From the NCBI RefSeq assembly GCF_037975245.1, contig NC_092567.1, positions 20,645,376 through 20,709,375 of the forward strand: 64,000 nucleotides of DNA, given 5' to 3'. The notes under the pieces are model-generated. The model saw only the letters and a program-made list of their open reading frames with translations. It made no database searches and was not told the origin of the DNA. Position numbers and translations under genes: made by a program. Below, piece after piece: positions 1 to 16,520 of the stretch. Source of the stretch: Apostichopus japonicus. Lineage: Eukaryota > Echinodermata > Holothuroidea > Aspidochirotida > Stichopodidae. The number at the start of each line of letters is the position of its first letter. Within the stretch, counting starts at the first letter, position 1.

Positions 1-3870
<3,870 letters not shown>

Positions 3871-4873
3871 GTAGTAGTAAAGTGAAGTGGGTTAATATTA
3901 GACGAGAAACGTCTATATAAGTGAAGTAAACGAATCACAATTTATTATTTAAGAAAGAATCATTGATTGCTCAATTCAGATCACTAATGGGTTCAATGAT
4001 GTTGAATATTTTCATGACTTAAAGAAAAACAAAAACTTAAATAAATAAATGAAAACAAATAAACAAAAAAGACAGCCTCTGGGCAGTGGCAAAAAAGAGG
4101 AAGCTTGTCTATTTTGGCAAGGATTTTCTTAATCGATTTTTTTCCTTTAAAATCATACAAATGATATTTTTGGGGACGACGTGTGACAAGCTAAGTGTAT
4201 ATAGCGAAGGATATAATATAAGTGCTGAGAGCTGTCTCGATTATAACTTAAATATTAAAAATTATTGATTTATTTATTTAATGGACACCATTAAGCCATC
4301 ATCCATATCTAGTTTTTTTTTTTCCTTTCCTTTTCTGTCAGAGACTTATCCAAAAGAAAGAAAAAACACACATATAAGGCTTTTTGGTTTTACTAAAATA
4401 TTTACCTCTATTTTTGGGGGGCGGGGGGGGGGGGGGGTGTTAAATGATTGACATGATAAAAATAAATTAATCTAAAAGATCTTAATAAAGAACTAGTGAC
4501 TTGGTCTTTCCAAGAAATAAAGACTTACTAGAAATTGCGATTCATAAACGAACTTTAACATAAAAATAAATAACGATATAAGGAGAAGTCGAAACTTTGA
4601 CATAAATATTTATTTTATTTTATTTTCTATCATGTCCCTTATGGGCTATACAGGGCTCCTCCACCTTCAAAACGTTATCGTCAATGTTGAGAAATGCAAA
4701 CGCTCCTTAGATCTGCTCATTTTACAGCGACTGCCTGATCCTAGTCTCCGATTTCCAGTCGTTTCATGTAAGCCAGTCAACTTTGTATACCTTAGCTCAT
4801 TGTATTAAATGATACATAATTAATAAACAACCAATATTTCCATGTTATTCCGCGACCTTTTAATGTTATTTAA

Positions 4874-4903
4874 TGTATATATATATATATATATTGTTAT
4901 TTA

Positions 4904-4942
<39 letters not shown>
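4874..4942. repeat. (TA)n with duplicated TGTTATTTAATG
   Basis: Two TA runs, each preceded by TGTTATTTAATG, indicating a small tandem duplication. Confidence 0.8.
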
Positions 4943-4946
<4 letters not shown>

Positions 4947-5437
4947 GGTATATATAATTTGGTCAAGTTTGTCTTATAGATGAAATCTTTAAGCTCTTGA
5001 ACCCCATCGTCATGGGGGAATAAACAAAAATAGACGACATTAAAGGCTTAACACGTCAGTTATATATTACAGGCTCAAGGATCAGCGATGTTATAGCGCA
5101 TTGATGTGATTCCTGATTTCACTTGCAATAAATAAATTTAAAAATAAATTTAATAAAAGGGAGTCGGGGGGGGGGGTCGGGAAGCTTCTCTAAATTTAGT
5201 CAGACGCAACTGCTTGTATTACCATGACCTTTACGTTACACGACTGCTTCTGTAACATCCAGTTAAATATAATATCTAACTGTCGACGGGCGTCCAAAAC
5301 AAGTCCGAAGTGATGACACTTTGTGATCTATCACTTCACAGTAGTATTTGATACACCGTAGGGCTCGTCCAATCAGGTACTTAACGGATGTTAATATGCA
5401 TATATGAATATTCGTTTATATCACTCACTTAGGCCAA

Positions 5438-5440
<3 letters not shown>

Positions 5441-5518
<78 letters not shown>

Positions 5519-5562
5519 TATATATATATATATATATAGTTATATAGTTATATAGTTATATA
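5441..5562. repeat. (TA)n with periodic GTTATA
   Basis: TA runs broken by regularly spaced AGTTATATA units. Confidence 0.85.
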
Positions 5563-6697
5563 CGTATGTGACTATAAATTTGCAATTTCTTTATCGTCAT
5601 TTATCATTGAACATAATCATAGAACAGTCCTCTCTTAATAAAGACGAAAGGCAAAGTAACTTAATTTCTTTCCTCTTACCCTTTTCATATTTTTTGCAAA
5701 GTATTGTAAATTTGACGCACGCACTGATAGGAACCGTCTCCCGTTTTTTACTTTTTTATACACAAAATTTACTACTGCGGCATTTCACACCCAACCAAAG
5801 ATAAGCGTTAAGTTATGCGATCCCACAAGTAGACCTGACATGTTTCAATTATAGTCAACGAAACTCAACAAGAAAAGATAACATTAAGGTTGATGAAACT
5901 TGCTTTGGATTGCAATATGTCTAACTGACGCAGGCCTTCTATCGATGAGACTGCTAAATTAATATTTTTAGACAGTTCTCGTCAGGTACGTGTGGACCCC
6001 AAGACATATAAGAAACATCAAATATGATAGTGAACGAAAATCTAAAGGGCAATGCCTTGCTGATGTTTTGCTTTCTCTGTCGGCTTGAAGATGTCTGGAC
6101 AGTATATATTCTATACGATATGATTGATCGATGCGATGAATAGGTAATGGGCATATTGCCCAATGAACGCCAAATGGGAAATATGTTATAGCGTTTGTGT
6201 TTTTTGCAAGTTTTATAAGTAAGCTTCGTTCTTTAATGTAACACGTTCGCTTATATGGAAATGACAGGATTGGAAAGGTGGCACGCACAATTTCTCCATC
6301 ACCGAATGGAGACCTATAGTTACTAAGTTCCTATGCTGATGTGTAAATTCTTATAAAAATACGTTATAGTATATGATACGTTATGAAAAGGTATCTATCT
6401 ATCTATCTGTCTGTGTGTCTGTCTGTCGGTAAGGAAGGTCGTAATTCCACTGTAGGCGTTTGACACCTGTATCGAACAATACTAGTTCTGTTTTAGTGAC
6501 ATATTTGCGCCACTCTAGAGATCAAACATGATGCTAACCAACTCGAAATCATTTGTGATTCTTAAAGCCGGATCTCGAAAGTGATACTTTGAACATACTT
6601 GATGTTAATGAAATGGAGGTAAACGACAAAGGCAAATGAATATATATAATTGAAAATCGTAATGAGTTGGAAAATCAAGAACAGTGAAAAAACTTCC

Positions 6698-6769
6698 AGC
6701 CTTCACCGGAATTCGAACCCGGGCCTTCCGGTTTGTACGCGGACACCTTAACCACTAGGCTATGGACGC
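6698..6769 (-). tRNA. tRNA-like cloverleaf (anticodon ACA position) in tandem unit 1; repeat-derived
   Basis: A box TAGCCTAGTGGT and B box GGTTCGAATTC. Acceptor stem GCGTCCA pairs with TGAAGGC with mismatches. The anticodon loop GTACAAA places ACA at the anticodon. Probably a repeat-embedded pseudo-tRNA rather than a working tRNA. Confidence 0.5.
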
Positions 6770-7061
6770 TGATTGTATGTCCAGAGGTTCGAAACTGGTA
6801 AGCAAGGTCGTGATTCCACTGTATAGGCGTTTGCACCTGTATCGAACAATACTAGTTCTGTTTTAGTGACATATTTGCCTAACTCTAGAGATCAAACATG
6901 ATGGTAACCAACTCGAAAATCATTTGTGATTCCTAAAGCCGGATCTCGAAAGAGATACTTTGAACAGACTTTATGTTAATGAAATGGAGGTAAACGACAA
7001 AGGAAAATGAATATATATAATTGAAAATCGTAATGAGTTGGAAAATCAAGAATAAACTTCC

Positions 7062-7134
7062 AGCCTCCAACCGGGATTCGAACCCGGGCCTCCCGGTTTG
7101 TACGCGGACACCTTAACCACTAGGCTATGGACGC
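7062..7134 (-). tRNA. tRNA-like cloverleaf (anticodon ACA position) in tandem unit 2; repeat-derived
   Basis: Same family as 6698-6769, with acceptor GCGTCCA against TGGAGGC and the loop GTACAAA. The T-arm is altered by an extra base. Repeat-derived. Confidence 0.5.
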
Positions 7135-7177
7135 TGATTGTATATGTCCAGAGGTTTGAAACCGGTAAGGAAGGTCG

Positions 7178-7180
<3 letters not shown>

Positions 7181-7240
<60 letters not shown>
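7181..7240. repeat. (TA)n microsatellite
   Basis: Pure TA run that ends the tandem tRNA-bearing repeat. Confidence 0.9.
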
Positions 7241-7248
<8 letters not shown>

Positions 7249-7992
7249 GATAGATAGAAAGCTAGACAGATGGATGGATGTAATGATACCTTAAACGTGA
7301 CTTGGTCTAAAAGGGCTTCATAACTTTAAAAATGATACATCTAATGAGTTTATTGATTGATGTTTTATTACTATTATCGGTTCATCGTGCTTGGCTTTAT
7401 GCCACCCCCTTTTTCTCGTGTGTTTACTCGTTCTTTTAAAGGTAAGTTAAGTTTGGAAGAAGTAATTTGATTTGTAGATGGATGATTGCGGAGGTGCAGA
7501 GGTATGGTATCTGGGATGGGAGAACAAATTTTGATTAGAGGGCGCTGCCTTATATGTACGTTTATCATCATGTTTTTTTTTGGGGGGGGGGGTGGGGTGT
7601 TGTGAATAAATAGTCCCCGTTGAAAGTAAATTTGATGTTTGATGAGCCTAAATATGCGAGAGGCGAATTTTTCTAAACCTAATAACGTATTACATTAGTA
7701 TTACTAATTCATTCGGTTTCTCAGTGATTTGGGGGGGGGGGGGGGAGGGTAGCTGCTTCAAGAGAATTTTTTTCCCAATCCCGTCACCATTTAATTATAC
7801 TTTGTTATACGTACATTTCAATATCAATCACATAAAATAACACAAGGAAACTATATTGACCGACTTACCGAATTAAAATTTATAACCATGCACAGCAACC
7901 GGTTACCAATGCTTTTTACTTTGTTAGTTTTAACTAACGTATGTTTAAATTTTGAAATGAGGAGAAAGGTATTTCATATGTGCTGTGTAGAT

Positions 7993-8076
<84 letters not shown>

Positions 8077-11064
8077 TAAAATATACATCGTTACAGATAC
8101 AGCCAAGAACGATTTGTATGCAGAGGCAGGGGCATAAAGTAATTGACATTATCCCTCAGGCATGTTTAAATATTCATAAGTACTTGTTATATATTCATGA
8201 CCACTTGACCCAACATTTTCTCTATAAGAATTTGACAAAACTGCATAAAAGCGTTATTTTATCTTAAAAGCTTATTTAGTTGTCATAGATTAAGTCAATT
8301 TTCCCATATCCGTGCGTCAAGTGGTTTGCCAAAGGGGGATCTATATGAATGATCCACTGAAAAAAAAATAATATTGAAAGAAAAAGAAAGCCTATTTTAG
8401 GTAATGGTATTATTGACTTGATGTCCAACAGTGAAGACCAACGTATCCAGTTTGATTCATAAATGTTTAAGTTTATTGCGACATGTGAAGTTTCCAAGAG
8501 CAGCCCCCTCAAACCACCAAGGACTGTAATTTATAAATTCAACTTTAAAAACTGTTTGTTGTTGAACTAAACAGTTCCCTTGAATAGAGTTTTTTTTCAT
8601 GTTGCCTTGAACTTTGTATAAAGACAGTGGCCTTTTTTTGAAGTGGTGGGGTGAGGGGAGGTGGGGTTGACACTGGGGATAAACGTTACTATGAGGAGGT
8701 TGAAGGTATAACCGCAAGCATGTCCCAACTGAAGGGTATTCGACTCATCGAACGTCCTATCGTGGGAAAATCGCGGATAGTCGGACAGCGCGCGTATATC
8801 CTTATACTGACTATACCACTGATCAAAGCATGTCAGGGTTAATTCTCGTCGGGCCTCAGTCGGTGAAACTCAGTCGGTGAAGCATGTCTAGCCTTTACCT
8901 GACTGCATGGTAGTCGACAATGTGCGGTGGTTCTCAACAAATGTGACCAAAAACGATATAAATAATTGTGCATTATGTCTTGAACGAGCCTCGGTAAGTT
9001 AACAGAAAACTGTCCTTCAAGATAGCATACTCTATTTACAAAAAAAAAAACCATTCCCCTTTGACCTATACATTAATTCGTCGAATTAATGAATCCTTTT
9101 AGAAGTTGGCACTAAGTTTAGTGCTCTATATCACTAGACAGCTGACACATTGGGGGCCATTAATTTTTTCGTTTTTATCGAATAATTCGATTTTTTTCCC
9201 GTATCATGCATGACCATGTAGAAGTTGTAACTAAGAAAGTTTCAAGTCACTTATAAACAAGCCTCTTAACTCTCACCGGCAAACCAATTTCTTACGCTGC
9301 TCTTTATACAGACCTTATTCAAAAGTGGTCTAAAAACTTGTCTCAATTGCCCAAAGTTTTGCATCTCGTGTATACTTTCAATTCAAGCTCTTTAACATCC
9401 TAGCCACCAAAACAAAAAAACCAAATTGTCTTTAATAACTAATTTGATCTAATTAGATTTTCCCTGTTATTTTTTTTGTTATTGTCACTTTTCCTGCGAA
9501 CCTGCGCGGATTGTTATAGACTTTATTATATGGAGTAGTATTAAAGCACCTTTTGTGTGTGCTCTCGACAGTCGTTCAGGGTGCGGGGGTTCAGTTTTAA
9601 TTAAGACGATGGGTGTTGTTGTCAGCAACTAGGTCACGTCTGTCTAGTTGAGATGTATATTCAATCGGGCAGTGTCCTAAGCCATCTTCTGATCAGATGA
9701 TGTAGTTAGATATAACACCTGCCGTACAAGAGGTAGAAAAATACCATACATACCTAATGAGACATTACTAAACAACGAGGTTTAAGAGTCCGTTATGGTG
9801 GGGAACGGTGGGGAAGGGGAGGGGGGTGGGGGTGGAGGGAATGTTGAGGGTAGAGTATAGTGGTTATAGGAAAATAGGTCTATGATAAGAAAACACCCCT
9901 CTATTTTACATCAAGGAGAGGCTTTAGGTCCTTACATGCATTTAAAACTGATACCGTATGAGGTGCAACATTGTCCCCCCAAAAAAACCATTGTACCCAA
10001 ATGAAGTACAACATTTATATAACTAAGATATATTTAAGCTGCTTATCTACTGCAAATAACCTGTAGGTAATTTGATAAAAGTCAGAGGGCATGACGTTTC
10101 AATCCTGGCAGGGTGAACTTAAAGCACCCCCCACCCCACCCCCTTGATCTGTTTCTTTTATATGTGTTATTAGTCTATTTTCGTTCCAGCATAACCTCTG
10201 ATGAAGATCCTGCTTGGATCGAAATACCAGGCCCTCTGCATTATAATATATATTTTCTGGTAAGAAAAAAAAAACTTTTTGCTTTCTTTTTCAAATAAAG
10301 AAGAAGCAATAATTTACGTTATGGAGAATATCAACTTACTGTAGCACGTGATCTTTATTAAGATTGAAAAGCGGGAAAAATCCCAACGTTTTCTGACATT
10401 TTGTGTTTTTTCATTTCTTTTTGTGTTGTTCACTTCAAACGATGAAAGTAAACATTGTACACAAGACGGAGTGGTATAAGTAAACGTGTATGTCAATAAT
10501 TTCGTCTCGATTTTCACTGAAGCCAGCATTTACAAACCTTCCCGATCCTCTAACGAATAAACGCTGCTAGTATCCTTAATTGGGACACATACCGTAAGTA
10601 GGGTGGGTACTGTCGATGTCTTTTCAAAACAGGTATATATATATATATATATACACATTTAGAATCTAAACAGGAAAAGTCTGTTATTTTCTTTAGAATA
10701 TTGGTGAAACGCAAGGTGATAGTTGCTGTATAGAGCTAAGTTTTATCTTCAGCAAATCACTAATCGGAAATTCTTCCCATGTTTTCACCCGTAAATTTGT
10801 TGAATAATTTAAGACGTGACTTGTGTGTTTATACCTATAGCAGGATACCTAGTTATAGAGGCAGACTACCGATGACTAATGAAGACTCTCCTTGACACAG
10901 TTCTTTGATAAGTTGATTCGGTGAAAGGTCACAGTGTTCCCTTATTGTGTAGATTAGATCAGATCAAACCTTAGGCCTATATAACGTCTTAATGATACAT
11001 ACATAGATGAATGTATATGTATGTATATATATATATATCGTATATATATATCGTATATATATAT
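7241..11064. other. No gene seen
   Basis: AT-rich sequence with poly-G tracts (7583-7592, 7732-7746) and small TA runs (10634-10653). No open frame with family resemblance and no recognisable element ends before 11065. Confidence 0.55.
7995..8074. repeat. (AT)n microsatellite
   Basis: Pure 80-base AT run. The IYIY open frames on both strands are its translation. Confidence 0.95.
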
Positions 11065-11110
11065 CAGGCGCGTATCCAGGGGGGGCGTTGGGGGCGCGCG
11101 CCCCCCGGGT
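11065..11110. mobile_element. Left end of a CAGGCGCGTATCCAGG-type element
   Basis: CAGGCGCGTATCCAGG, the GC palindrome and CCCCGGGTAAGAAAA match the left ends at 13624 and 38520. The sequence after about 11115 is different and no matching right end was found, so this copy is truncated or chimeric. Confidence 0.5.
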
Positions 11111-12760
11111 AAGAAAAGTTTAGTTTAGTTTCTAAGATGCATGTACATAAAAGCATTGGTCGACTTAGGAATTTTCACCCAACTCCCTCAACATGTAAAA
11201 ATAGTTGAAAGTTCCCAAAAATTAACATAATCAACTGTCTGATTGCAAAATTTGGCAAAGATTCAACTCTACGCGCAGCATTAACTAAAATCTCTTGTAT
11301 GGATACGTAAATGATCTGTTCATGGTTACTTTAGTTTCAATAACAAAAAATCATATTACAAGAAACATGATAAACGTTATATGTCATATGAGCTTTGCAA
11401 CTTAAAAATGCTGGTATATAAAGAGCATTCTAGTACTTTTCCAACAAGTAAAACTTACTATCAGCGCTTTGGTAGGGTTATGATATAATACTATAAAGCA
11501 CAATGGATCAATACTTATACATCCTCAAGTAAGTTGAAGGATCTTGAATATTTGGTATTAGCCAGTTAAGAAATTAGTTTCCTTCTCTTTTCACATAAAT
11601 ACCCCACCTCTTCAACGTTTATAGTAAACATCATTTTATAGCTAAAGTTAAATCATAATCAACTGTCGGTTTTGAAGACAATTACAAAGATACAACTCTT
11701 CCTGTAGTCACCCATATATAAGCAGCATTTTCATAATCTGCTGCAGATAATAGTTTAATTTCAATTAAGAGTCAACAATCAACCAGTACCAAATAAAGAA
11801 ATGAAGAATGAAATGAACCGATATAATCTTCTTGACAGTGGCGTCGCCAAGGGGGGGGGGGCCCAGGGGGGCACGTGCCCCCCTGGAAAACCTAGTGCCC
11901 CCCGAGTGCCCCCCCCCCATCTGAGATTTGGGTTGGTAAAAAAATATATATATATTTTGTTATATTCAACTCCCATCTTCTGAGTTGGTTTTTCATAAGG
12001 ACAAAGAAGCACAGTAATTCGTATTTTCTTCAAATGAGCTGCGAATAAATGAAAAAGTTTATCCTTGAACGTCGGGTATCGAAGTCGTAACCCGCGCCAT
12101 CACAACAGGTGTCGATATTTACATTGAATGTGTCAGTGCTCACGCCATACCAGCGGATATACACGTCCGCTTCGCGAGCTACATGACTGTGAGAAGGGAG
12201 GGTACTGCAATATGTTGCCTTGGTCTGAGGTTGACAGGTTAGGAGCTGACGAAATGTGAGAATGTGAGGGTCCGAAGGCACCATACTTGCCTATATTTGT
12301 GGACCCATATATTAACCCTGTTGTGTAGGGGGTGCAGAGGTCATTTGAGGTCAGATGCTTGTAGGAACAAATGGCGAATGTTCACACCTGCATAATTAGC
12401 CATACTCGATGTGTGATCAAACTTTGGATTGCATGGTGAGATCCCTGATAGGAGCCAATAACGATGCTGGAACCTGTTACATCTTAATAGATAATGGGCG
12501 AAAACGAGAAGGACAAGAAAGGAGTCGGGGGTCATGCACACATTAATTCAACAAATGTAGGTTCTGTTGATATAGGGTTAGACATAATATCGACAGCATG
12601 TGGTTCATATCCTCTGCAAAATTCTGCGCCTTGTTAAAATCATTACCTCAAAAATAGCAATTTCTGGAGATATCTTCAGATCGAATTTAGCATCAAATGT
12701 GGCAGCATTTTGCATCTAGCCCATCCTCCGTATGCGAAAATTTTCCAAAGGGGAGGGGGG

Positions 12761-13441
12761 CAGTGGCGGCGGAACCGGGGGGGGCTTGGGGGGCTCAGCC
12801 CCCAATGAAAAAGTTGAGGGGCAAATGCATGATAAGCCCCCCCCCCCCCAATATTTACCAAGGCTCCGAAACGTGCATCTGCCCATTTTTTCAATGCATA
12901 CTTGTCGATCTGTCCGATGCATCCGTATACTATATAGGTGTAATAATTTTAGTAAATGCTGGGGGGGCCCTCGGCCCGTCCCCTGGCTATAGACCACATT
13001 GTCACCCCAACCGCGTCTTCAAGCCCCGTGAAAAGTGGAAGCAGTGAGTGTGAGTACCGGTAAGCGCAACACAACTTCGTCTTAGGCCAATGACTTGCTT
13101 TATTTCAGCCAGTTCTCCAACGTCCCCTTACTACACTCAAAAACGTCTTTGCGAGTACACTACGAGTAATAGCTACTCTCTTAAAACACCATCGAATATA
13201 CAAATTACAATGTTTTTACAGACTTTTACGTGCAATCTGAGAAATTGCAGACTTGAGACCCATATTTTAGGGCTAGGTATTCGCAGCATAAAACACTCGG
13301 GAAGTGCCGTTTCCGGCCATCTGGGGGTTTGAAAAACCCAAAATTTTCTTGTACGCTCCGCGCCAACCGATGGTGGCGCTCCGCTTAGATAGTCTCTACA
13401 CATTAGCTCCCCCCAATAATTTTCCCGTTCCGCCGCACCTG
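12761..13441 (+). mobile_element. MITE with TIR CAGTGGCGGCGGAAC nested in 11836-13564
   Basis: Left CAGTGGCGGCGGAACC; right GTTCCGCCGCACCTG. The flanks GAGGGGGG and GAGGGGCA match at 6 of 8. The sequence on either side rejoins the host element when compared with 18274-19611. It contains the 100-bp module at 13296-13393. Confidence 0.7.
13296..13393 (+). repeat. Shared 100-bp module, example copy
   Basis: GAAGTGCCRTTTCCGG..ATCTGGG, then TTTTCTTGTACGC, CGCGCCAAC and TGGTGGCGCTCCGCTTAGATAGT define the module. Plus-strand copies: here, 14872-14971, 17661-17730 (shortened), 39075-39240 (double), 39856-39959, 49050-49145, 54468-54563, 55093-55190, 55248-55352. Minus-strand copies: 20712-20812, 30437-30540, 59667-59760. 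It lies inside elements with different terminal repeats. Confidence 0.8.
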
Positions 13442-13623
13442 GAGGGGCACCCCCTCCCCTTACACCCCTCCCCAGGACGGCAATCCGTATCCACCTAAGT
13501 GCCCCCATCAAATGCTGGTGCCCCCCTGTGCCCCCCCAAACTGAAAAGTCTGGTGACGCCACTGCTTCTTGAAAGAAAATGGAAAAATAGTGAACTTTGT
13601 GACCTGAAACATATTTGTATTAA

Positions 13624-15013
13624 CAGGCGCGTATCCAGGGGGGCGTTGGGGGCGCGCGCCCCCCGGGTAAGAAAAAGAGGAGAGGGGGAAAAAGAGAAGA
13701 AAAAAGGGAAAAAAGAGGGGGAAAAGAGGAGGAAGGAGAGGAAGGAAGGGAAAAGAAAAAGAAGAAAGAGAAAAAGGAGAAAAGGACGAACCTACCACTT
13801 CTTGAGATTGTTCCCATGTGCATGAAAACGCGCGCCCACAACCCTACGCCCAACCCCTCTCATCACTGCCCGATGAGTTACGAAACTAATTAATGACCTT
13901 TGCCCGTAGTACCAGACCTTGACAAAATCCGGCAACACACAACTTCATCGATAACAAGTGACTGGGTTGTGTATTAATTACGTCTGGAGGTCGTGCACTG
14001 ACCTACATGGAGTGTGACCACTCCCGATTTTGCAAATTCCAAGATCAGGTCCCGAAAAATGCTAAGGACACTGAACTGTATGGATATCTAGTAATATCTA
14101 GGTATGAAAATCCCAAGATCTACCCTAAACTGAAGGCAGATAGAGAACCGAGGCCTTCAGTATGTAATTAACTCGAAACTGTGCATCTTTCGAAATGAAA
14201 ATAATGTGGGGCATCGCACAATAAACAGATAAAAGTTATTTATTTCAGTCTTGTTTTCAATTACTCGAATTTGTAAAGCATACAGCAGATATCACATCAT
14301 ATCAGTGAGCATGAAAATGGCGTTCCAGGATGAACAACCTCCAAACTGTATATGTGTAGTGTTCAGTTTCGGAAAAATATGGTAGTTTTTCATTCCATTC
14401 AACGAAGTTTGATAGTATAGCCGTTATAAGAGGTTTTGATATTTGTACACCAATAAATAAACTGTGTCTGAATTTTCGAAAATTCCCTGACCACCATTCT
14501 TCATCATACTTCCCTCTACTCGTGCAATTTTGACCGGTCTGTTAGGGGTTGAAGGAGGTTTTTCTATATTGGTGTCCATAGATGAAATTTGTGCAACATT
14601 ATGGGTATTTTTGGAAGAGAATTTATTCACGAGAGTTGTGAATTTTCCAATTCTGAACAAATAATGGGCTTAAAACCTTGAAAAATGGTGCTTACGGGTA
14701 TTGTGGGCCGCGACGTAGAATCACCTACAAACAGCAATGATCCACAGGAGATGCAATGAGGTCGAACAGGATGTGTGACTGGTGACAATCTTCAAAAAGG
14801 TTATGGATGAAAAAAACTATTAGGAAATTCTTGGTTATCAGGCAAAAGTGTACATTTGGTTGGTCATTTCAAGCCCGAGAAGTGCCATTTCCGGTAATCT
14901 GGGGGGTAACAAAACCCGAAATTTTCTTGTACGCTGCGCGCCAACTGATGGTGGCGCTCCGCTTAGATAGTAATTCGCGCCCCCCGGGTTAGAAAATCCT
15001 GGATACGCCCATG
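13624..15013. mobile_element. TIR CAGGCGCGTATCCAGG element, nearly uninterrupted 1.4-kb copy
   Basis: It begins CAGGCGCGTATCCAGG and ends CCTGGATACGCCCATG, an inverted repeat with two mismatches. Order inside: GC palindrome, purine-rich tract (13670-13790), unique middle, a segment shared with 48523-49188 and 54619-55232, and the 100-bp module (14872-14971) just before the right end. No target duplication is recognisable; the right flank is a TA repeat. No transposase is encoded. Superfamily is probably hAT by comparison with its relatives. Confidence 0.7.
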
Positions 15014-15083
15014 TATATATATATATATATGTATATATATATAAAGTAATATTATAAAAAAAAAACACGCATGCTCAAAAAGA

Positions 15084-15232
15084 AAATATTATTGGACAAA
15101 AGCAGAAAATTAAGATATGACTCATAATTGACAAATAAATTCTGTTTTAGAAAATTGTCTCATACAGTACTCCTTATTTGTCAATGATGAGTCATATTTT
15201 AATTCACAGCTTTTGTCTAATACAAATAATAA
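15084..15232. repeat. Snap-back inverted repeat, arms about 55 bp
   Basis: The left arm (about 15084-15138, ending AATTGACAAATAA) is matched by the reverse complement at about 15173-15232 (TTATTTGTCAATGATGAGTC...), with a loop of about 35 bases. Probably a small foldback element. Confidence 0.65.
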
Positions 15233-15253
15233 TAAAATATATGTTTATATAGG

Positions 15254-15258
<5 letters not shown>

Positions 15259-15315
<57 letters not shown>
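15259..15315. repeat. (AT)n microsatellite
   Basis: Pure AT run followed by a tail fragment of the tRNA-bearing repeat. Confidence 0.9.
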
Positions 15316-15318
<3 letters not shown>

Positions 15319-15794
15319 GAAACGGTAATGAGTTGGAAAATCCAGAGTAAAAAAAAAGAGTAAAAAATCTTAAAATATTCGTCAGCGCACAGAAAAAAGA
15401 AAGGTCAATGTAATATTCAATATTTTCCAAGTACAAAGTTGTGTACTATATTATTGATTTCGATAATGGGTATGTGTGTTGAAACAAGGCAAACAAATCT
15501 ATCGTAGGCAAAACAAAATCAATTATTTTTTAGAAGCAAATAGGATAGAAACGATGGCAATGGTTCATTTTTATAGGTGATGTTGCAATTTAGTGTCTTT
15601 AACGCATCATCTTCTTAAACTGATTTTTCATGATCATTTTGGCGGAATAATGAAACCTTAGAAGTTCAAAAGAATTATCTCTCACGTTTTATTCAGGTAT
15701 GACGTATTCGAAAAGTACATGCAGAGATTTTGTGAATTTATGGAAAAACCGTTGACGTGATTAAGGCTGTCATTTGATAAAAAGATTGGCGAGA

Positions 15795-16140
15795 CGAATG
15801 GGGTAAGGGGGAGGAGGGGGTGGGGGTGGATGAAGATAGCAATATAGGGAAGAAGAGAGGGTAGAACAGAAAGTAGGATGGACCCGGGGTAGGGTGCGAC
15901 AGCAGGAAGGGTACGGACAGGGGGAAGGGGTGGGACAGACGGAAGGATAGGACAGAGGGAGGGTGAAGCAGAGGGGTGGGTTGGGAAGAATGAAGGCAGA
16001 TACAGTGGGGAGAGTGGGATTGAAATGAAAGGTGGTACAAAGGGAAGGGTAAGACAGAACGAATGGTGTGGCAGAATGGGGGCTGGGACAAAGGGAAGGA
16101 CACGGACTGGGATGGGGCAGTGGGAAGAGTTGGGCAGAGT
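15795..16140. repeat. G-rich degenerate minisatellite (GGGACAGAGGGAAGG-like)
   Basis: Purine- and G-rich short units related to GGGACAGAGGGAAGGGT. The proline/serine-rich open frames on the minus strand are translations of the repeat. No gene signals. Confidence 0.7.
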
Positions 16141-16394
16141 GAAACTCTTCAATAAATTACGGGTGAAATCCAGTCTCCTGCAAAGTTATCAAAGTTGTTC
16201 ATGTTAGTACAAGGAGTTGTTACAACTCCCTGATTAATGTGTGACGAAAAGCCTGAGGCAGTAACAAATAAGTTTGAGCAGTTTCGATGAGAATGTACGT
16301 GTGGGGTGCATGGGCAAGGGATTTACAGCCTCGTGTCCCCGGCATCAAGTATATGGGGCCAAGAAAATATGGGATGGCGAATAATGTATTTTAA

Positions 16395-16520
16395 TATATA
16401 TATAATATATAATATATATATTTATTTATATGTATATATATATATATATATAATATAATATATATATATATATATATATTCATTATATATATATATATTT
16501 ATATATATATATATTTATTT
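16395..16520. repeat. Degenerate TA repeat
   Basis: TA runs with TTTAT interruptions, directly upstream of the tRNA-bearing repeat copy. Confidence 0.85.

Larger units (their letters stand above)
6428..7180 (-). repeat. Tandem dimer of a 368-bp repeat containing a tRNA-like sequence
   Basis: Units start at 6428, 6797 and 7164 (partial) at the motif GGTAAGSAAGGTCGT, giving periods of 369 and 367. Each full unit carries a tRNA-like segment in minus orientation and the tail sequence found at other dispersed copies. The dimer is bounded by ATCT/GTCT and TA microsatellites. Confidence 0.8.
11836..13564. mobile_element. hAT-like element, TIR CAGTGGCGTC (1,729 bp), TSD CTTCTTGA
   Basis: It starts CAGTGGCGTCGCC and ends GGTGACGCCACTG, with a perfect target duplication CTTCTTGA at 11828-11835 and 13565-13572. 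Interior 12030-12740 is shared, inverted, with 18380-18960. It contains the nested element 12761-13441. No long open frame and no recognised transposase. Confidence 0.85.

Noticed and set aside
7934-8267. IYIYIY-rich open frames on both strands
   Set aside because: Translation of an AT dinucleotide run.
13499-13853. Lys/Glu/Arg-rich and Phe/Ser-rich open frames
   Set aside because: They read through the purine tract of a transposable element; the same tract recurs at 38.6 and 53.9 kb.
15682-16152. 156-codon proline/serine-rich open frame on the minus strand
   Set aside because: It follows a G-rich minisatellite; a second overlapping frame is equally open, and there is no start or splice support.
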